NCBI GenBank assembly: GCA_034432155.1
Contig: DAOUCP010000055.1
Coordinates: forward strand, 1 to 57,940
DNA from: DAOUCP01 sp034432155
Lineage (GTDB): Bacteria > Chloroflexota > Anaerolineae > Epilineales > Epilineaceae
DNA: 57,940 nt
Reading direction: 5' to 3'
Of the stretch, positions 41,706-50,753 are shown piece by piece; the stretch's first letter is position 1; each line of letters starts with the position of its first letter. A model generated the notes under the pieces. It was not told the origin of the DNA. It worked only from the letters and a program-made list of their open reading frames with translations, and did not search any database. The translations under genes and the position numbers were made by a program.

Positions 41706-44351
41706 TTAGAGCAGGTCGACCGGATCGACGTCGATGTGCCAGCCGGGACCTAACGGGAAGTCCTCGAGCAGCCTCCGTGGCTCGCGGGCTTTGACGATGA
41801 TTTGCCAGCGCCAATGCCCACCGAGGTGGCCGAAGAAGGCTGGCGCTGGTCCGACGAGTTCGGTCTGATCGAGCCCCAGGTTCTCGATCCGGGCTTGCAG
41901 CGATCGTGCAACGGCTTGGCTGGTCTCGCGGCCTGACCGTTCGCTCCCCCGCGTGCGGTACTCCAACCGCACCAGCCGGCGAAAGGGCGGGTAGGCTGCC
42001 TGTCGCCGGAACTCCAGCTCCTCGGCATAGAAGGCGGCGTAGTCGTGGCCTGCGGCGTACCGGATGGGCGGCGCTTCCGGACGGTACGTCTGGAGAATCA
42101 CACGTCCGCCGAGGGTGGAACGTCCGGCTCGGCCAGCTACCTGCGTGAGCAGCTGGAAGGTCCGTTCGCCGGAACGGAAGTCAGGCAGATGGAGTGACGT
42201 ATCGGCAGCCACGATGCCCACCAGGGTGACCCGGGGCAGGTCCAGGCCCTTGGCAATCATCTGGGTCCCGATCAGGATGTCGGCCTGGCCACTGGCGAAG
42301 GCGGCGAGCAGTCGTTCGTGGGCGCCGCGCTGCGCAGTGGTGTCGGCATCCCAACGCAAGACCCGAGCGCCGGGGAAGAGCTCGCTCACGGCCTGGACGA
42401 CTTTCTCGGTGCCGGCGCCGAAGTAGCGGATCCGTGTCAGCCCGCACGCTGGGCACAGCATCGGCGGCACCTCGCGGTGGTTGCAGTGATGACACACCAG
42501 GTCGCCGCCAGCGGTGTGGAAGGTGAGGGGCAATCGGCAACGCGGGCAACTCTGTACGTGCCCGCAGTCCCGGCAGAGAACGAAGGTCGCGGTACCGCGC
42601 CGGTTCAGGAACAGGATGGCCTGCTCGCCGCGCGCCAGGACTTCTTGCAGGGCTCCCTGGAGGCTGCGGCTGAACAGGGAGGTGTTGCCGGCGCGCAATT
42701 CGGATCGCATGTCAACGATCTCGACCTGGGGCAGAGGTGCCCACCACGCTCGCGGCTCGCCGCTGGCGCCGTCCGGCGAATTCGGGCCTTCGGCGGCCAC
42801 GGCGATACGCCGCGGCAGCTCCAGGAGCTGCATCCTACCGTGCTGGGCGGCCCAGTAGCTCTCCATCGACGGCGTCGCGGTGCCGAGGATGACGCAGGCG
42901 CAGACAAGGGCGGCGCGCTCCAGGGCCACCTCGCGGGCATGGTAGCGCGGCACGGTAGGCTGCTTGTAGCTGTCGGAATGCTCCTCGTCGATGACGATCA
43001 GGCCCAGCCTGGGCAATGGGACGAAGACCGCCGAGCGCGAGCCGATGATGACGTCGTAGCCGCCGCGCTGGGCTTGCCGCCACGTGTCGTGACGCTCACT
43101 GGCTGGCAAGGCCGAGTGCCAAACGCCGACGCGGTCACCGAAGCGGGCGGTGAAGCGCTGGATGGCCTGCGGCGTCAGGGCGATTTCCGGCACCAACACG
43201 ATCACCTGCCGCCCTTGCTCCAGCTCGTATCCAATGGCGCGCAGGTACAGCTCGGTCTTCCCGCTGCCTGTCACACCGTGCAATAGGATTGTCCGCCGAC
43301 TCGGGTGGGACGGGCGTTCGTGGAGCGCCGAGCGGATCGCGTCCCAGGCCCGTGCCTGGTCGGGCGACAGCTGGGGACCGCGAGCGGCCTGGAGGGCGGG
43401 CGGCGGTCTCGGTTGCGGCTCGAGTTGGGGTGCACGCTCCTCGAGCACGAGGATCCCCGCCTTTTCCAGGCGCTCGAGAAGCGCGGGGGTGGCGCGCGTG
43501 GCGGCGCGCAGTTCCGGCAGCGAGATACTCGCCCCAGCTTGGCGCAGGTGATCGATGACCGCTCGCGCTCGTGTGCTGCGCCGCAGGAAAGCCGCCTCTG
43601 GGGCGTCGAGCGGCGGATCACTGGCCAGTCGAGCATACCGCACAGCCTTGGGCCGCCGCGTGCCTGGACTGCGTTGGGTGGCCGTGGCCAGAAGACCCAG
43701 AGCGATGAGCCGCTCCAGCGCTGGCCGAGGATCGACGCCCGGCAAGCGGGCCCGCACGTGCGGCAAGGTGAGTCGTCGGCGATGGCTGAACACGCCGAGG
43801 ACCGCCAGCTCGGTCGGCGACAGCCCCAGGTCGGCCACCGGCTGGCGCGTGCGGCGATAGGCCGTCTCGATGGTGGCCACCGCTTGCGGTGCGAGCATGG
43901 CGTGGAGGCAAGGTCCAAAGGGCACCAGATAGTACTCGCTCATCCAGCGCGCCAGCCTGGGCGCTTCGGCGGCCATGGCCGGTCGTTCGTCGACGATGCG
44001 AAGGACCTCGAGTGTCCGCTCCAGAGGCGAGTCGGGCCTGAGCTGGACGATCACGCCTTCCAGGCGGCGACGGCCGAACGGCACCTCGACGATTTGGCCA
44101 GGAGCGGCCGTGGCAGCCAGAGCCTCGGGCAGCCGGTAGGTGAAGGTGCCGCGATCGACGGTGGGTCCGGGCGGCACACGGCCGCCGTAAGCCCGCAGCG
44201 GCAGTCGAACAGCCACGTCCGCGTACAGCTCGGCGGGCAGCGCGGCCACTCGCGGCTTGGCCTCAGTTGGCGTGGACTCGGCAGGCGGCGCGGACTCACG
44301 TGGCGTGGACTCGGCAGGCAGCGCGGCCCCACGTGGCGTGGACTCGGCCAT
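41706..44351 (-). CDS. priA: Primosomal protein N' (replication restart helicase PriA)
   Basis: 881 residues. An N-terminal repeat tail (residues 1-40) is followed by the 3'-DNA-binding domain (VDRGTFTYRLPE, VEVPFGRRRLEGVIVQL), a winged helix, and the helicase core: HGVTGSGKTELYLRAI, VLVPEIALTPQ, IIGSRSAVFVPLP, IDEEHSDSYKQ. Zinc-binding cysteines follow (CRDCGHVQSCPRC, CHHCNHREVPPMLCPACG), then LIGTQMIAKGLDLPRVTLVG. It reloads the replisome at stalled forks. The ATG at 44351 overlaps the gmk stop (TGATG), implying coupling. The extra N-terminal AESTPRGAALP-like repeats come from a 33-bp tandem repeat and are not part of normal PriA. Confidence 0.95.
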   Translation of the reverse strand: MAESTPRGAALPAESTPRESAPPAESTPTEAKPRVAALPAELYADVAVRLPLRAYGGRVPPGPTVDRGTFTYRLPEALAATAAPGQIVEVPFGRRRLEGVIVQLRPDSPLERTLEVLRIVDERPAMAAEAPRLARWMSEYYLVPFGPCLHAMLAPQAVATIETAYRRTRQPVADLGLSPTELAVLGVFSHRRRLTLPHVRARLPGVDPRPALERLIALGLLATATQRSPGTRRPKAVRYARLASDPPLDAPEAAFLRRSTRARAVIDHLRQAGASISLPELRAATRATPALLERLEKAGILVLEERAPQLEPQPRPPPALQAARGPQLSPDQARAWDAIRSALHERPSHPSRRTILLHGVTGSGKTELYLRAIGYELEQGRQVIVLVPEIALTPQAIQRFTARFGDRVGVWHSALPASERHDTWRQAQRGGYDVIIGSRSAVFVPLPRLGLIVIDEEHSDSYKQPTVPRYHAREVALERAALVCACVILGTATPSMESYWAAQHGRMQLLELPRRIAVAAEGPNSPDGASGEPRAWWAPLPQVEIVDMRSELRAGNTSLFSRSLQGALQEVLARGEQAILFLNRRGTATFVLCRDCGHVQSCPRCRLPLTFHTAGGDLVCHHCNHREVPPMLCPACGLTRIRYFGAGTEKVVQAVSELFPGARVLRWDADTTAQRGAHERLLAAFASGQADILIGTQMIAKGLDLPRVTLVGIVAADTSLHLPDFRSGERTFQLLTQVAGRAGRSTLGGRVILQTYRPEAPPIRYAAGHDYAAFYAEELEFRRQAAYPPFRRLVRLEYRTRGSERSGRETSQAVARSLQARIENLGLDQTELVGPAPAFFGHLGGHWRWQIIVKAREPRRLLEDFPLGPGWHIDVDPVDLL
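44269..44351. repeat. 33-bp tandem repeat inside the 5' end of priA
   Basis: TGGCGTGGACTCGGC recurs three times at 33-bp spacing (about 44269, 44302 and 44335), the last copy running into the priA ATG. Because 33 is a multiple of three, the repeats add AESTPRGAALP-type peptides to the PriA N-terminus without breaking the frame. Confidence 0.85.
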
Positions 44352-45019
44352 CAAATCTCGAGAGGCTCGCGCCCTGACCGATGGCGCTCGGCGAGCAGGA
44401 TGGCCTGGATGATGTCGACGGTGGCCTCGAGTTGACCCTGGCGGTTGGCCACCACGTAGTCGAACTCGTCCGCTTGCGCCATCTCGCGACAGGCGGTTGC
44501 CAGACGAGCGGCCAGGACGGATTCCGGTTCGCTGCACCGCTCGCGAAGTCGGCGTTCCAGCTCGGCCAGCGACTCGGCCACCAAGAGGATCTGCACCGCC
44601 TGAGGGACCAAGCGTCGCAGCGTTGCCGCCCCCTGCACGTCGATGCGCAGCAGCGCGTCTTGACCGCGCGCCAGTGCCTGGCGCAGGTGTGCCTTGGGGA
44701 TGCCCTTGTGCTCGCCGTACACATAGGCGTGCTCGAGGAACTCCCCCGCTTCCTTCCACTGTTCGAACTCACTCGCCGATAGGAATACGTAGTCCTTGCC
44801 AGGCACCTCGCCGGGCCGGGGCCGTCGGGTGGTGGCGGTCACAATGAACTGAATGGCGAGTGGCCGCGCCAGCAAGGACTGAACGACCGAGTCCTTGCCC
44901 ACGCCCGATGGTCCGGAGATGACCAGCAGCAGGGGAGGCGGATGGAGGGCGCGGGCCATGACCGCGGCGACACGCGCATCGGTGGACGACGGCCGAGGAG
45001 ACGGTTCAGGGGCGGGCAT
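44351..45019 (-). CDS. gmk: Guanylate kinase
   Basis: 222 residues from ATG 45019 (CGAGGA 5 nt upstream). P-loop ISGPSGVGKDSVVQSLL, then TATTRRPRPGEVPGKDYVF with the GMP-binding Arg/Tyr residues, FLEHAYVYGEHKGIP, LLRIDVQGAATLRRLVP, and EFDYVVANRQGQ. It phosphorylates GMP to GDP with ATP. After the P-loop Lys this protein has Asp-Ser where most have Ser-Thr. An N-terminal extension of ~30 Pro/Ser-rich residues precedes the core. It lies between tmk and priA and overlaps priA by one base (TGATG). Confidence 0.95.
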   Translation of the reverse strand: MPAPEPSPRPSSTDARVAAVMARALHPPPLLLVISGPSGVGKDSVVQSLLARPLAIQFIVTATTRRPRPGEVPGKDYVFLSASEFEQWKEAGEFLEHAYVYGEHKGIPKAHLRQALARGQDALLRIDVQGAATLRRLVPQAVQILLVAESLAELERRLRERCSEPESVLAARLATACREMAQADEFDYVVANRQGQLEATVDIIQAILLAERHRSGREPLEI

Positions 45020-45101
45020 TAGGTCCTCGTGCTGCCATCGGGACGCCGGCGAGGTCCCTGCCCGGTGAGCCCGCTCGGGAGGCTGGCGGTGCAGCGGCCG
45101 G

Positions 45102-45767
45102 TCACCGTTCGACCCTCCGGGCCGGAGGTGGCTGGGGCAGACGAGGTGCCACGACTCGCCAGATGGCCGCAGCCACATCGTCGGGGCCCGCCTGGGCGTC
45201 GATTCGTTGCCACCGCTCGGGCTCGCGCCGCGCCAGCGCGAGGTAGCCGCGGCGCACGCGGCGGTGAAATGCCAGATTGGCGTCGTCGAAGCGCGTCCAC
45301 TCCGCCTTGTCCTGGCGACGGCGTGCCAGCCCGATCTCCACCGGTAGATCGAGGAGCAGGGTCAAGTCGGGCGTCAGGTCGCCGGTGGCACAGGCGTTCA
45401 TCTCGGCCAAGAGGGCAATCGGCAGCCGGCCGCCATAGCCCTGGTAGGCCAGGGTGGCGTCAGTGAACCGGTCGCAGATGACGATCTGGCCGGCCGCCAG
45501 GCTCGGTCGAATGACCTCGGCCACGTGGGTCGACCGGGCCGCGCAGATGAGGAACGCCTCAGTGGCCGCGGACAAGGGTTGACCATCGAGAGCCAAGAGC
45601 AGCTCGCGAATGTGCTCGCCCAGGGCAGTGCCGCCCGGCTCGTGAGTCAGCACCACGGGGTAGCCGAGGGCGCGCAGTCGATCCGCCAGGATAGCCGCCT
45701 GCGTGCTCTTGCCGCCACCCTCGGGACCTTCCAGGGTGATGAAGATCGCTGTCGGCGCTCTAGCCAT
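45102..45767 (-). CDS. tmk: Thymidylate kinase
   Basis: 221 residues from ATG 45767. P-loop FITLEGPEGGGKSTQAAIL, the DRY/DRF-type motif VICDRFTDATLAYQGYGR, HEPGGTALGEHIR, and the lid region RRRQDKAEWTRFDD. It makes dTDP from dTMP. The basic lid residues together with a neutral P-loop fit the type II pattern. It lies 19 nt after the R3H ATPase gene and upstream of gmk, so two nucleotide kinases, priA and a nucleic-acid ATPase share one transcription unit. Longer upstream starts would overlap the R3H gene. Confidence 0.95.
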   Translation of the reverse strand: MARAPTAIFITLEGPEGGGKSTQAAILADRLRALGYPVVLTHEPGGTALGEHIRELLLALDGQPLSAATEAFLICAARSTHVAEVIRPSLAAGQIVICDRFTDATLAYQGYGGRLPIALLAEMNACATGDLTPDLTLLLDLPVEIGLARRRQDKAEWTRFDDANLAFHRRVRRGYLALARREPERWQRIDAQAGPDDVAAAIWRVVAPRLPQPPPARRVER

Positions 45768-45786
45768 CGGCTCCTGGCGATCGTGT

Positions 45787-47415
45787 CTAGCGGGCAGCGG
45801 AATCGTTGCGGAAGATGCGGACGCGGCGGAAGGGCTCTCGTCCCCGAGACAGCGACAACAGATCGGCCTGACGGGCCATGTCGTGTTGCCAGCGGCGGAT
45901 GGCAGCCGTCTGAGGTCCCAGTTCGACCATGTCGCGGGTGCCACTCAGGATGTCGCGAATCGCTTGTTCGGTCTCACGGCCCACATCCTCAGCCATCTCG
46001 GGCCTGGCAGGGATGCCGAAGATGTCGGCCAGGGCGTACTCGATCTGCAGGTAGGTGTTCGATCGCAACACGTAGATTGGAATCCGCCGGGCCTCGGCGT
46101 CGGCAAGGACTGCCGGTCGCTTGCGGTAGTACCCTTTGACCGTGATGACGGCGTCCGCCTCGACCAACTCGTCGGTGAGGATCATCGGCAGGTTGAGCGC
46201 CTTGGCCGATTGCCGCAGGCGATTCTGGCTCACCCCGTACGGCAGAATGCGGCGCCGACGCATTGGCGTGCCCTCGCCGGGCGGCGGAGTGGCTTCGGGA
46301 GGCGCCGGCGTGCTCCGGCGCCACGATCGGGCTGTCTGGGCTAGGCCAGCCGGTGGGGCTTCGCCCTCTTCAATCACCAGTTTGCCGTCCGGCCCAATGT
46401 AGCGGAGCTCCGGCACCGGCGGTCGCCCACGGAGCAGGCTGTCCACGGCCGTGGCGACATCCGGATGGACCGCCAGCCGGCCAAAATCCTGGATCTCGAT
46501 CAGCACGTCGAAGGTTGGCGGCGCCCGGCGCTCGAGCACTGTCTTCTGTGTGCCGCGGCGCCTAGCCTCTTCGTCCGAGAGGGTGACCGCCTCGACGCCG
46601 CCCACCAGGTCAGAGAGCGTCGGATTCTGCAGCAGATTCTCCAGCGCATGGCCGTGGGCGGTGCCAATCAACTGCACCCCGCGCTCCGCGATGGTGCGGG
46701 CGGCCATGGCCTCCAGGGCGCGACCGATCTCGTCGATCACCACCACCTCGGGGCTGTGGTTTTCGACCGCCTCGATCATCACCTCGTGCTGCAGATCCGG
46801 CGTGCGCACTTGCATGCGGCGCGCCTGGCCGATGGCGGGGTGCGGGATGTCCCCGTCGCCGGCGATCTCGTTGGACGTGTCCACGATCACCACGCGCTTG
46901 CGCTCCGCCAGGACCCGCGCTGTCTCACGGAGTAATGTCGTCTTGCCGACGCCCGGTCGGCCCAAGAGGAGCACGCTCTTACCCGAGTCCATCACGTCGC
47001 GCACGATGTCGATGGTGCCATAGATAGCCCGCCCGACGCGGAGGGTGAGACCGAGAATCCGCCCCTTGCGATTGCGGATCGCCGAAATGCGATGCAGCGT
47101 CCGCTCGATGCCGGCGCGGTTGTCCTCGCCGAAATCACCGATGCGAGCTACCACGGCCTGGATATGCGCCTCGGTGGTCTCCAGATCGTCGAACAGCGTC
47201 GTCGAGTGGGCGGTGTGAATCTGGGGGTTGCGACCCAGATCGAGGACGATCTCGATGAGATCGTCGCGGCGGGCGATCTCACGAACGCGGTCCTGCAGTT
47301 CATCCGGCAGCACGCCGATAAGGAGCTCGATCTCGTCCCAGGTTGTGTCCGGCGGCAAATCCGGGCGCACCGCGGCGGCTTGCGATTCCAGGCGGGTCAT
47401 TTCGTCCGTGGTCAT
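45787..47415 (-). CDS. Ycf45/SpoIIIAA-like AAA ATPase with C-terminal R3H domain
   Basis: 542 residues. Residues ~120-320 hold a single-stranded-nucleic-acid ATPase core: LLLGRPGVGKTTLLRETARV (Walker A), EVVVIDEIGRALEAMAARTI (Walker B), GVQLIGTAHGHALENLL (sensor). A linker and a small domain (ILPYGVSQNRLRQSAK, ADAVITVKGYYRKRPAV) precede an R3H-like nucleic-acid-binding end (~470-540). The family is conserved in cyanobacteria, plastids (Ycf45) and Chloroflexota; its role is unknown, probably RNA or DNA handling. It lies upstream of tmk, gmk and priA. The ATG at 47415 begins a normally charged N-terminus. Confidence 0.92.
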   Translation of the reverse strand: MTTDEMTRLESQAAAVRPDLPPDTTWDEIELLIGVLPDELQDRVREIARRDDLIEIVLDLGRNPQIHTAHSTTLFDDLETTEAHIQAVVARIGDFGEDNRAGIERTLHRISAIRNRKGRILGLTLRVGRAIYGTIDIVRDVMDSGKSVLLLGRPGVGKTTLLRETARVLAERKRVVIVDTSNEIAGDGDIPHPAIGQARRMQVRTPDLQHEVMIEAVENHSPEVVVIDEIGRALEAMAARTIAERGVQLIGTAHGHALENLLQNPTLSDLVGGVEAVTLSDEEARRRGTQKTVLERRAPPTFDVLIEIQDFGRLAVHPDVATAVDSLLRGRPPVPELRYIGPDGKLVIEEGEAPPAGLAQTARSWRRSTPAPPEATPPPGEGTPMRRRRILPYGVSQNRLRQSAKALNLPMILTDELVEADAVITVKGYYRKRPAVLADAEARRIPIYVLRSNTYLQIEYALADIFGIPARPEMAEDVGRETEQAIRDILSGTRDMVELGPQTAAIRRWQHDMARQADLLSLSRGREPFRRVRIFRNDSAAR

Positions 47416-47475
47416 GGTGAGATCCGTAGCGCTGCCCGTCGCGGCAGGCGGACGGGGAGCCGTGGTCGGGAACGA

Positions 47476-48477
47476 CTAGCCGCTGCCATGATAGGAGGTG
47501 CCCGGAGCGGGCTCGAGGCCCGCCGCTTGCCAGGCCGAGCGACGGACCACAGGCAGACCTACCCGCACCATGGTGTGGCGAACCAGCCAGAAGCGACTGA
47601 TCAGTGGCTCGAAGCCGGTCTCGCGCAGAGCCAGGTTGAGGGCTGCCTCCTGGCCACGTGCCACGGCGTACAGTGGCCCACGGGCAAGCCAATCGGCGGC
47701 GGCGCTCTCCGCCAGGGCGTGGCCCAACAGCGCGGCCGCGTCCGTGTGTGTTGCTGCCAGGGCGCACAGCCAGTTGCCCGATCGGCCAGCAAGGATCCGC
47801 CAAGCACCTATCACCCGGCCTTGCTCATCCAGCCACACTCGGCCCATCGTCGCGCCCGGTGCGCGACCGCCCAAGGGGTAGGCGTCCCAGGGATCGGTGG
47901 CGCACCCGTCGCGCGCGCGCTCGGCCGAGGTCATGGCCTGCTGGGCGAGCGCGGCGACCGCTTCGTCGTCGCGCTGCCAATCGCGCACTGCCGTCGGCTG
48001 GCTGACGGCAGCGGGCGGCGGCGCCCCGGCTGGTCGCCGGAAGACAGTGTCACTGGCGTGCACTACGAAGCCCAGTTGGCGCAACAGCGGCAGCGCTTCG
48101 CGATCGTCTTGTCCGATGCGCACATAGAGCCGCTGGCAACCCCGCTCGCCAAGCCAACCGCAAGCAGCGTCGATCAGCCGCAGCCACAGTCTCGCTGCGC
48201 CTGCCCGATGCTCCAGGCCGGGTGCTACGAACAAGAGATCGGCCTCTCGTTCGTCCCGTCGCCGGCGCAGCTGAACAAATCCGGCTACCTCCGAGGATGG
48301 GGAATCGACCTCGACGAGCGTCTCCACGCCTCCGTTGGCGAAGGGCAAGCAGGCTGCGAGAGCCTGCCGCAGCGGAGACTCGTTGGTGAGCACGGCGGTC
48401 TCGAGCTCGAGCGACGTGCCGATGACCTGTAACGACCGGAGCCCGAAGGAGTCGCGCGGTGTAAACGGTCGCGCCAC
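47476..48477 (-). CDS. GNAT-family N-acetyltransferase (tandem GNAT)
   Basis: 333 residues from GTG 48477. The first half (residues ~15-155) has the GNAT layout, with AGFVQLRRRRDEREADLLFV, a region corresponding to the acetyl-CoA loop (HRAGAARLWLRLIDAACGWL) and YVRIGQDDREALPLLRQLGF. The second half repeats a degenerate version (MGRVWLDEQGRVIGAWRILA, ETGFEPLISRFWLVRHTMV). The acceptor substrate is unknown. TATACT sits 7 nt before the GTG, so a leaderless mRNA is likely. It begins the operon that continues into the R3H ATPase after 60 nt, and it diverges from the ABC lipoprotein gene. Confidence 0.82.
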   Translation of the reverse strand: MARPFTPRDSFGLRSLQVIGTSLELETAVLTNESPLRQALAACLPFANGGVETLVEVDSPSSEVAGFVQLRRRRDEREADLLFVAPGLEHRAGAARLWLRLIDAACGWLGERGCQRLYVRIGQDDREALPLLRQLGFVVHASDTVFRRPAGAPPPAAVSQPTAVRDWQRDDEAVAALAQQAMTSAERARDGCATDPWDAYPLGGRAPGATMGRVWLDEQGRVIGAWRILAGRSGNWLCALAATHTDAAALLGHALAESAAADWLARGPLYAVARGQEAALNLALRETGFEPLISRFWLVRHTMVRVGLPVVRRSAWQAAGLEPAPGTSYHGSG

Positions 48478-48484
48478 GGCTCCA

Positions 48485-48511
48485 AGTATAGCAGATCGGC
48501 GATGCTATACT
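48485..48511. promoter_or_regulatory. Divergent pair of TATACT -10 boxes between the GNAT operon and the ABC lipoprotein gene
   Basis: The minus strand has TATACT at 48490-48485, 7 nt before GTG 48477. The plus strand has TATACT at 48506-48511, 15 nt before an in-frame ATG at 48527. The two boxes face away from each other 15 bp apart. Neither has a consensus -35. Confidence 0.5.
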
Positions 48512-48600
48512 CTGCCTCTTGACGCCATGTCTGCCAGCCAGCGCCATTCCCGCCGCACGCATCGCGTGGGGGCCTGCAACATGCGGCTCCATTCGGCGCC

Positions 48601-48830
48601 GGCTCTCGACCGCACGGCGGACGCGTCGGCACAGTTGGGATCCGCCGTGGCGGACGAGGACGTGAGGGGACGGGGGTGGGCGCCGGCTCTCGACCGCACG
48701 GCGGACGCGTCGCCGCAGTTGCGATCCGCTGTCGCGGCCGGTGGCGCGCGCCGACGGGCATGGGCCATGATGGCGGAGGCAAGCTTCCGCCGACGGGCAT
48801 GGGCCATCGTGGGCGCCGTCGTCGTCCTGG
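48601..48830. repeat. 84-bp and 39-bp tandem duplications upstream of and into the ABC lipoprotein gene
   Basis: GGCTCTCGACCGCACGGCGG recurs at 48601 and 48685 (84-bp spacing; about 50 bp is near-identical). CGACGGGCATGGGCCAT recurs at 48752 and 48791 (39-bp spacing). Both spacings are multiples of three, so the upstream frame stays open through them. The 39-bp pair duplicates the region around the lipoprotein start codon. Confidence 0.85.
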
Positions 48831-50749
48831 CGGGCGGCCCGCTCACGGGTTGCGCGACCACGACCCGCCCCGCAGTTGCGCCAGCCACGTTCGCGGGCCC
48901 ACCCACCGCGCCACCCCTCGACCCGCAGGCACTGGTCTGGGCCATCCCCAGCCGCCCGGCGACGCTCGATCCGGCGCGCATGCGCGACGATCCGGCGGCG
49001 GCGCAGGTGGGTGCGCAGATCTATGATCGACTGGTCCACTTCCGCCCCGGCACGGCGGAGCTCGCGCCGGGACTGGCCGAGACCTGGACTTCCAATCCCG
49101 ATGGTCGGGTGTTTACCTTTCTCCTGCGCGAAGGGCTGCGCTTTCACGACGGCACGCCGCTGGATGCTGCGGCGGTGGTATGGAACTTCCAGCGCTGGAT
49201 GGATCCCAAGCACGTGGCCCACAAGGGCGAGTTCCGCGCCTGGCGCGACTACTTCGGCGGCTTTGTGGGTGAGACGGATGGGCAAGGGCGCGCCATTAAC
49301 CTGGTCGCCGGCGTCGAGGCGCTCGACCGACGCACGGTGCGCATCAGCCTGCACGCACCGTTCGCGCCCCTGCCGTATCACCTGGCCATGGTGCCCTTCA
49401 GTATCGCCAGTCCGACTGCGGTGCTCGCCCAAGGGGAGGACTACGGAAGCGATGGCGATCATCTCCCCGTCGGCAGCGGCCCCTTCCGCGCGGGGAGCTG
49501 GTCGCCGGAAGGGGTGGTGGTCCTTACCGCCGACGCGGGGCATTGGGCTGGGCCACCGGCCGTGCCGGCGTTGTGCTTCGTCACCGTGAGCGATGTGGCA
49601 CGCCGCCTCCAGGTGGTCGCTGCTGGCGAAGTCCAGGGCGCCGAGTTCGGGCCAACCGAGGTGGTGTCCGGCACCCTGGTGAGTGGTGCCACGTTCATGC
49701 CCCGTCCGCCGCGGGCCAACGCCTGGCTGATGCTCAACCAGAGCCGCGAACCGCTCGGCGACGTGCGCGTGCGGCGCGCCATCTCACTGGCCATCGATCG
49801 TGAGCGTCTGGCCCGGGAGCACTTTGGGATGGCGGCGCTGCCGAGTGGCCAGTTGCTGCCGCCAGGCTTCCTGGGCTACGAACCGACCATTCGCCCAGCT
49901 CCGTTCGACCCGGAGCAGGCACGGCGGCTCTTGGCGGAGGCCGGAGCAGACAGCTTGAAGCTGAACATCTGGGTGGCCAATACACCGCGTGGCTACCTGC
50001 CCGATCCACTGGCCACCGCGGAAGCCCTGGCCGAGATGCTGCGCCAGGTCGGCATCCAGACTGCGGTCAAGAGCGAGAACATGCGGCAGTTCCTGATGGA
50101 CCGCGACCGTGGCCGGTTCACCGCCTGGCTCACGGGATGGGAAGCGCAATCGGCCGATCCGGACAGTATCTGGTTCTGGCACTTCGGCGCGGGCCGCCTC
50201 GCAGCGGAGGGTCAGTACCACCGGTCGGAGCTCGCTGCCGCGCTCTTGCGCGCCCAACGAAGTATCCAGACCGCCCAGCGGGAGGAAATCTACCGCGCCG
50301 CAGCCTCCACAGTGGCGGCTGATGAGGCGCGTGTCTTCCTGGTGTACACCCGGCCGCTGGTGCTCGTTTCCGAGCGCGTTGACAACTACTTGCCCAGTCC
50401 GATGGGCTTCGACAGCTTCCGCGACGTCGTTCGGGCGCCGCCGTCGGTGGGTCCTGTCCCGGGCACGCTTGTCTTGCCCTTGCCTGAGACGGCGACGCTT
50501 GCCGTCACGACCACGGTCACGGCGACGGTGACGGTTACCATGACGGGCACGGTGACGAGCACGCTGAAGCCGGCGGCAGGCATCGGCACCAGCGGCCCGC
50601 CTACTGGTCAGACCACCCGCCCGCGGGCAGGCGCCGGAACCAGCGGTCCGCCTACGGGCACGGGCACCAGTGGCCCGCCGGGAGGCACGGCAACCGGCGG
50701 TCCGGCCAGGACGGCGCCGGCAGGCCGGCCATCGGCGACGGGGAGGTGA
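48767..50749 (+). CDS. ABC transporter substrate-binding lipoprotein (family 5, peptide/nickel type)
   Basis: 660 residues from ATG 48767. Lipoprotein signal with basic n-region and lipobox LTGC (VVLAGGPLTGCATTT). SBP_bac_5 domain (residues ~45-560): YDRLVHFRPGTAELAPGLAE, FTFLLREGLRFHDGTPLDAA, GSGPFRAGSWSPEG, VRRAISLAIDRERL and DPDSIWFWHFGAG. It captures peptides or similar ligands for a permease not in this window. The C-terminal ~85 residues are Thr/Val-rich then Gly-Ser-Pro repeats, unusual for the family. The frame is open back to ATG 48527 through repeats; a lipoprotein signal must be N-terminal, so 48767 is preferred, but a long leader or an extended precursor remains possible. Confidence 0.88.
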   Translation: MMAEASFRRRAWAIVGAVVVLAGGPLTGCATTTRPAVAPATFAGPPTAPPLDPQALVWAIPSRPATLDPARMRDDPAAAQVGAQIYDRLVHFRPGTAELAPGLAETWTSNPDGRVFTFLLREGLRFHDGTPLDAAAVVWNFQRWMDPKHVAHKGEFRAWRDYFGGFVGETDGQGRAINLVAGVEALDRRTVRISLHAPFAPLPYHLAMVPFSIASPTAVLAQGEDYGSDGDHLPVGSGPFRAGSWSPEGVVVLTADAGHWAGPPAVPALCFVTVSDVARRLQVVAAGEVQGAEFGPTEVVSGTLVSGATFMPRPPRANAWLMLNQSREPLGDVRVRRAISLAIDRERLAREHFGMAALPSGQLLPPGFLGYEPTIRPAPFDPEQARRLLAEAGADSLKLNIWVANTPRGYLPDPLATAEALAEMLRQVGIQTAVKSENMRQFLMDRDRGRFTAWLTGWEAQSADPDSIWFWHFGAGRLAAEGQYHRSELAAALLRAQRSIQTAQREEIYRAAASTVAADEARVFLVYTRPLVLVSERVDNYLPSPMGFDSFRDVVRAPPSVGPVPGTLVLPLPETATLAVTTTVTATVTVTMTGTVTSTLKPAAGIGTSGPPTGQTTRPRAGAGTSGPPTGTGTSGPPGGTATGGPARTAPAGRPSATGR

Positions 50750-50753
50750 AAGC

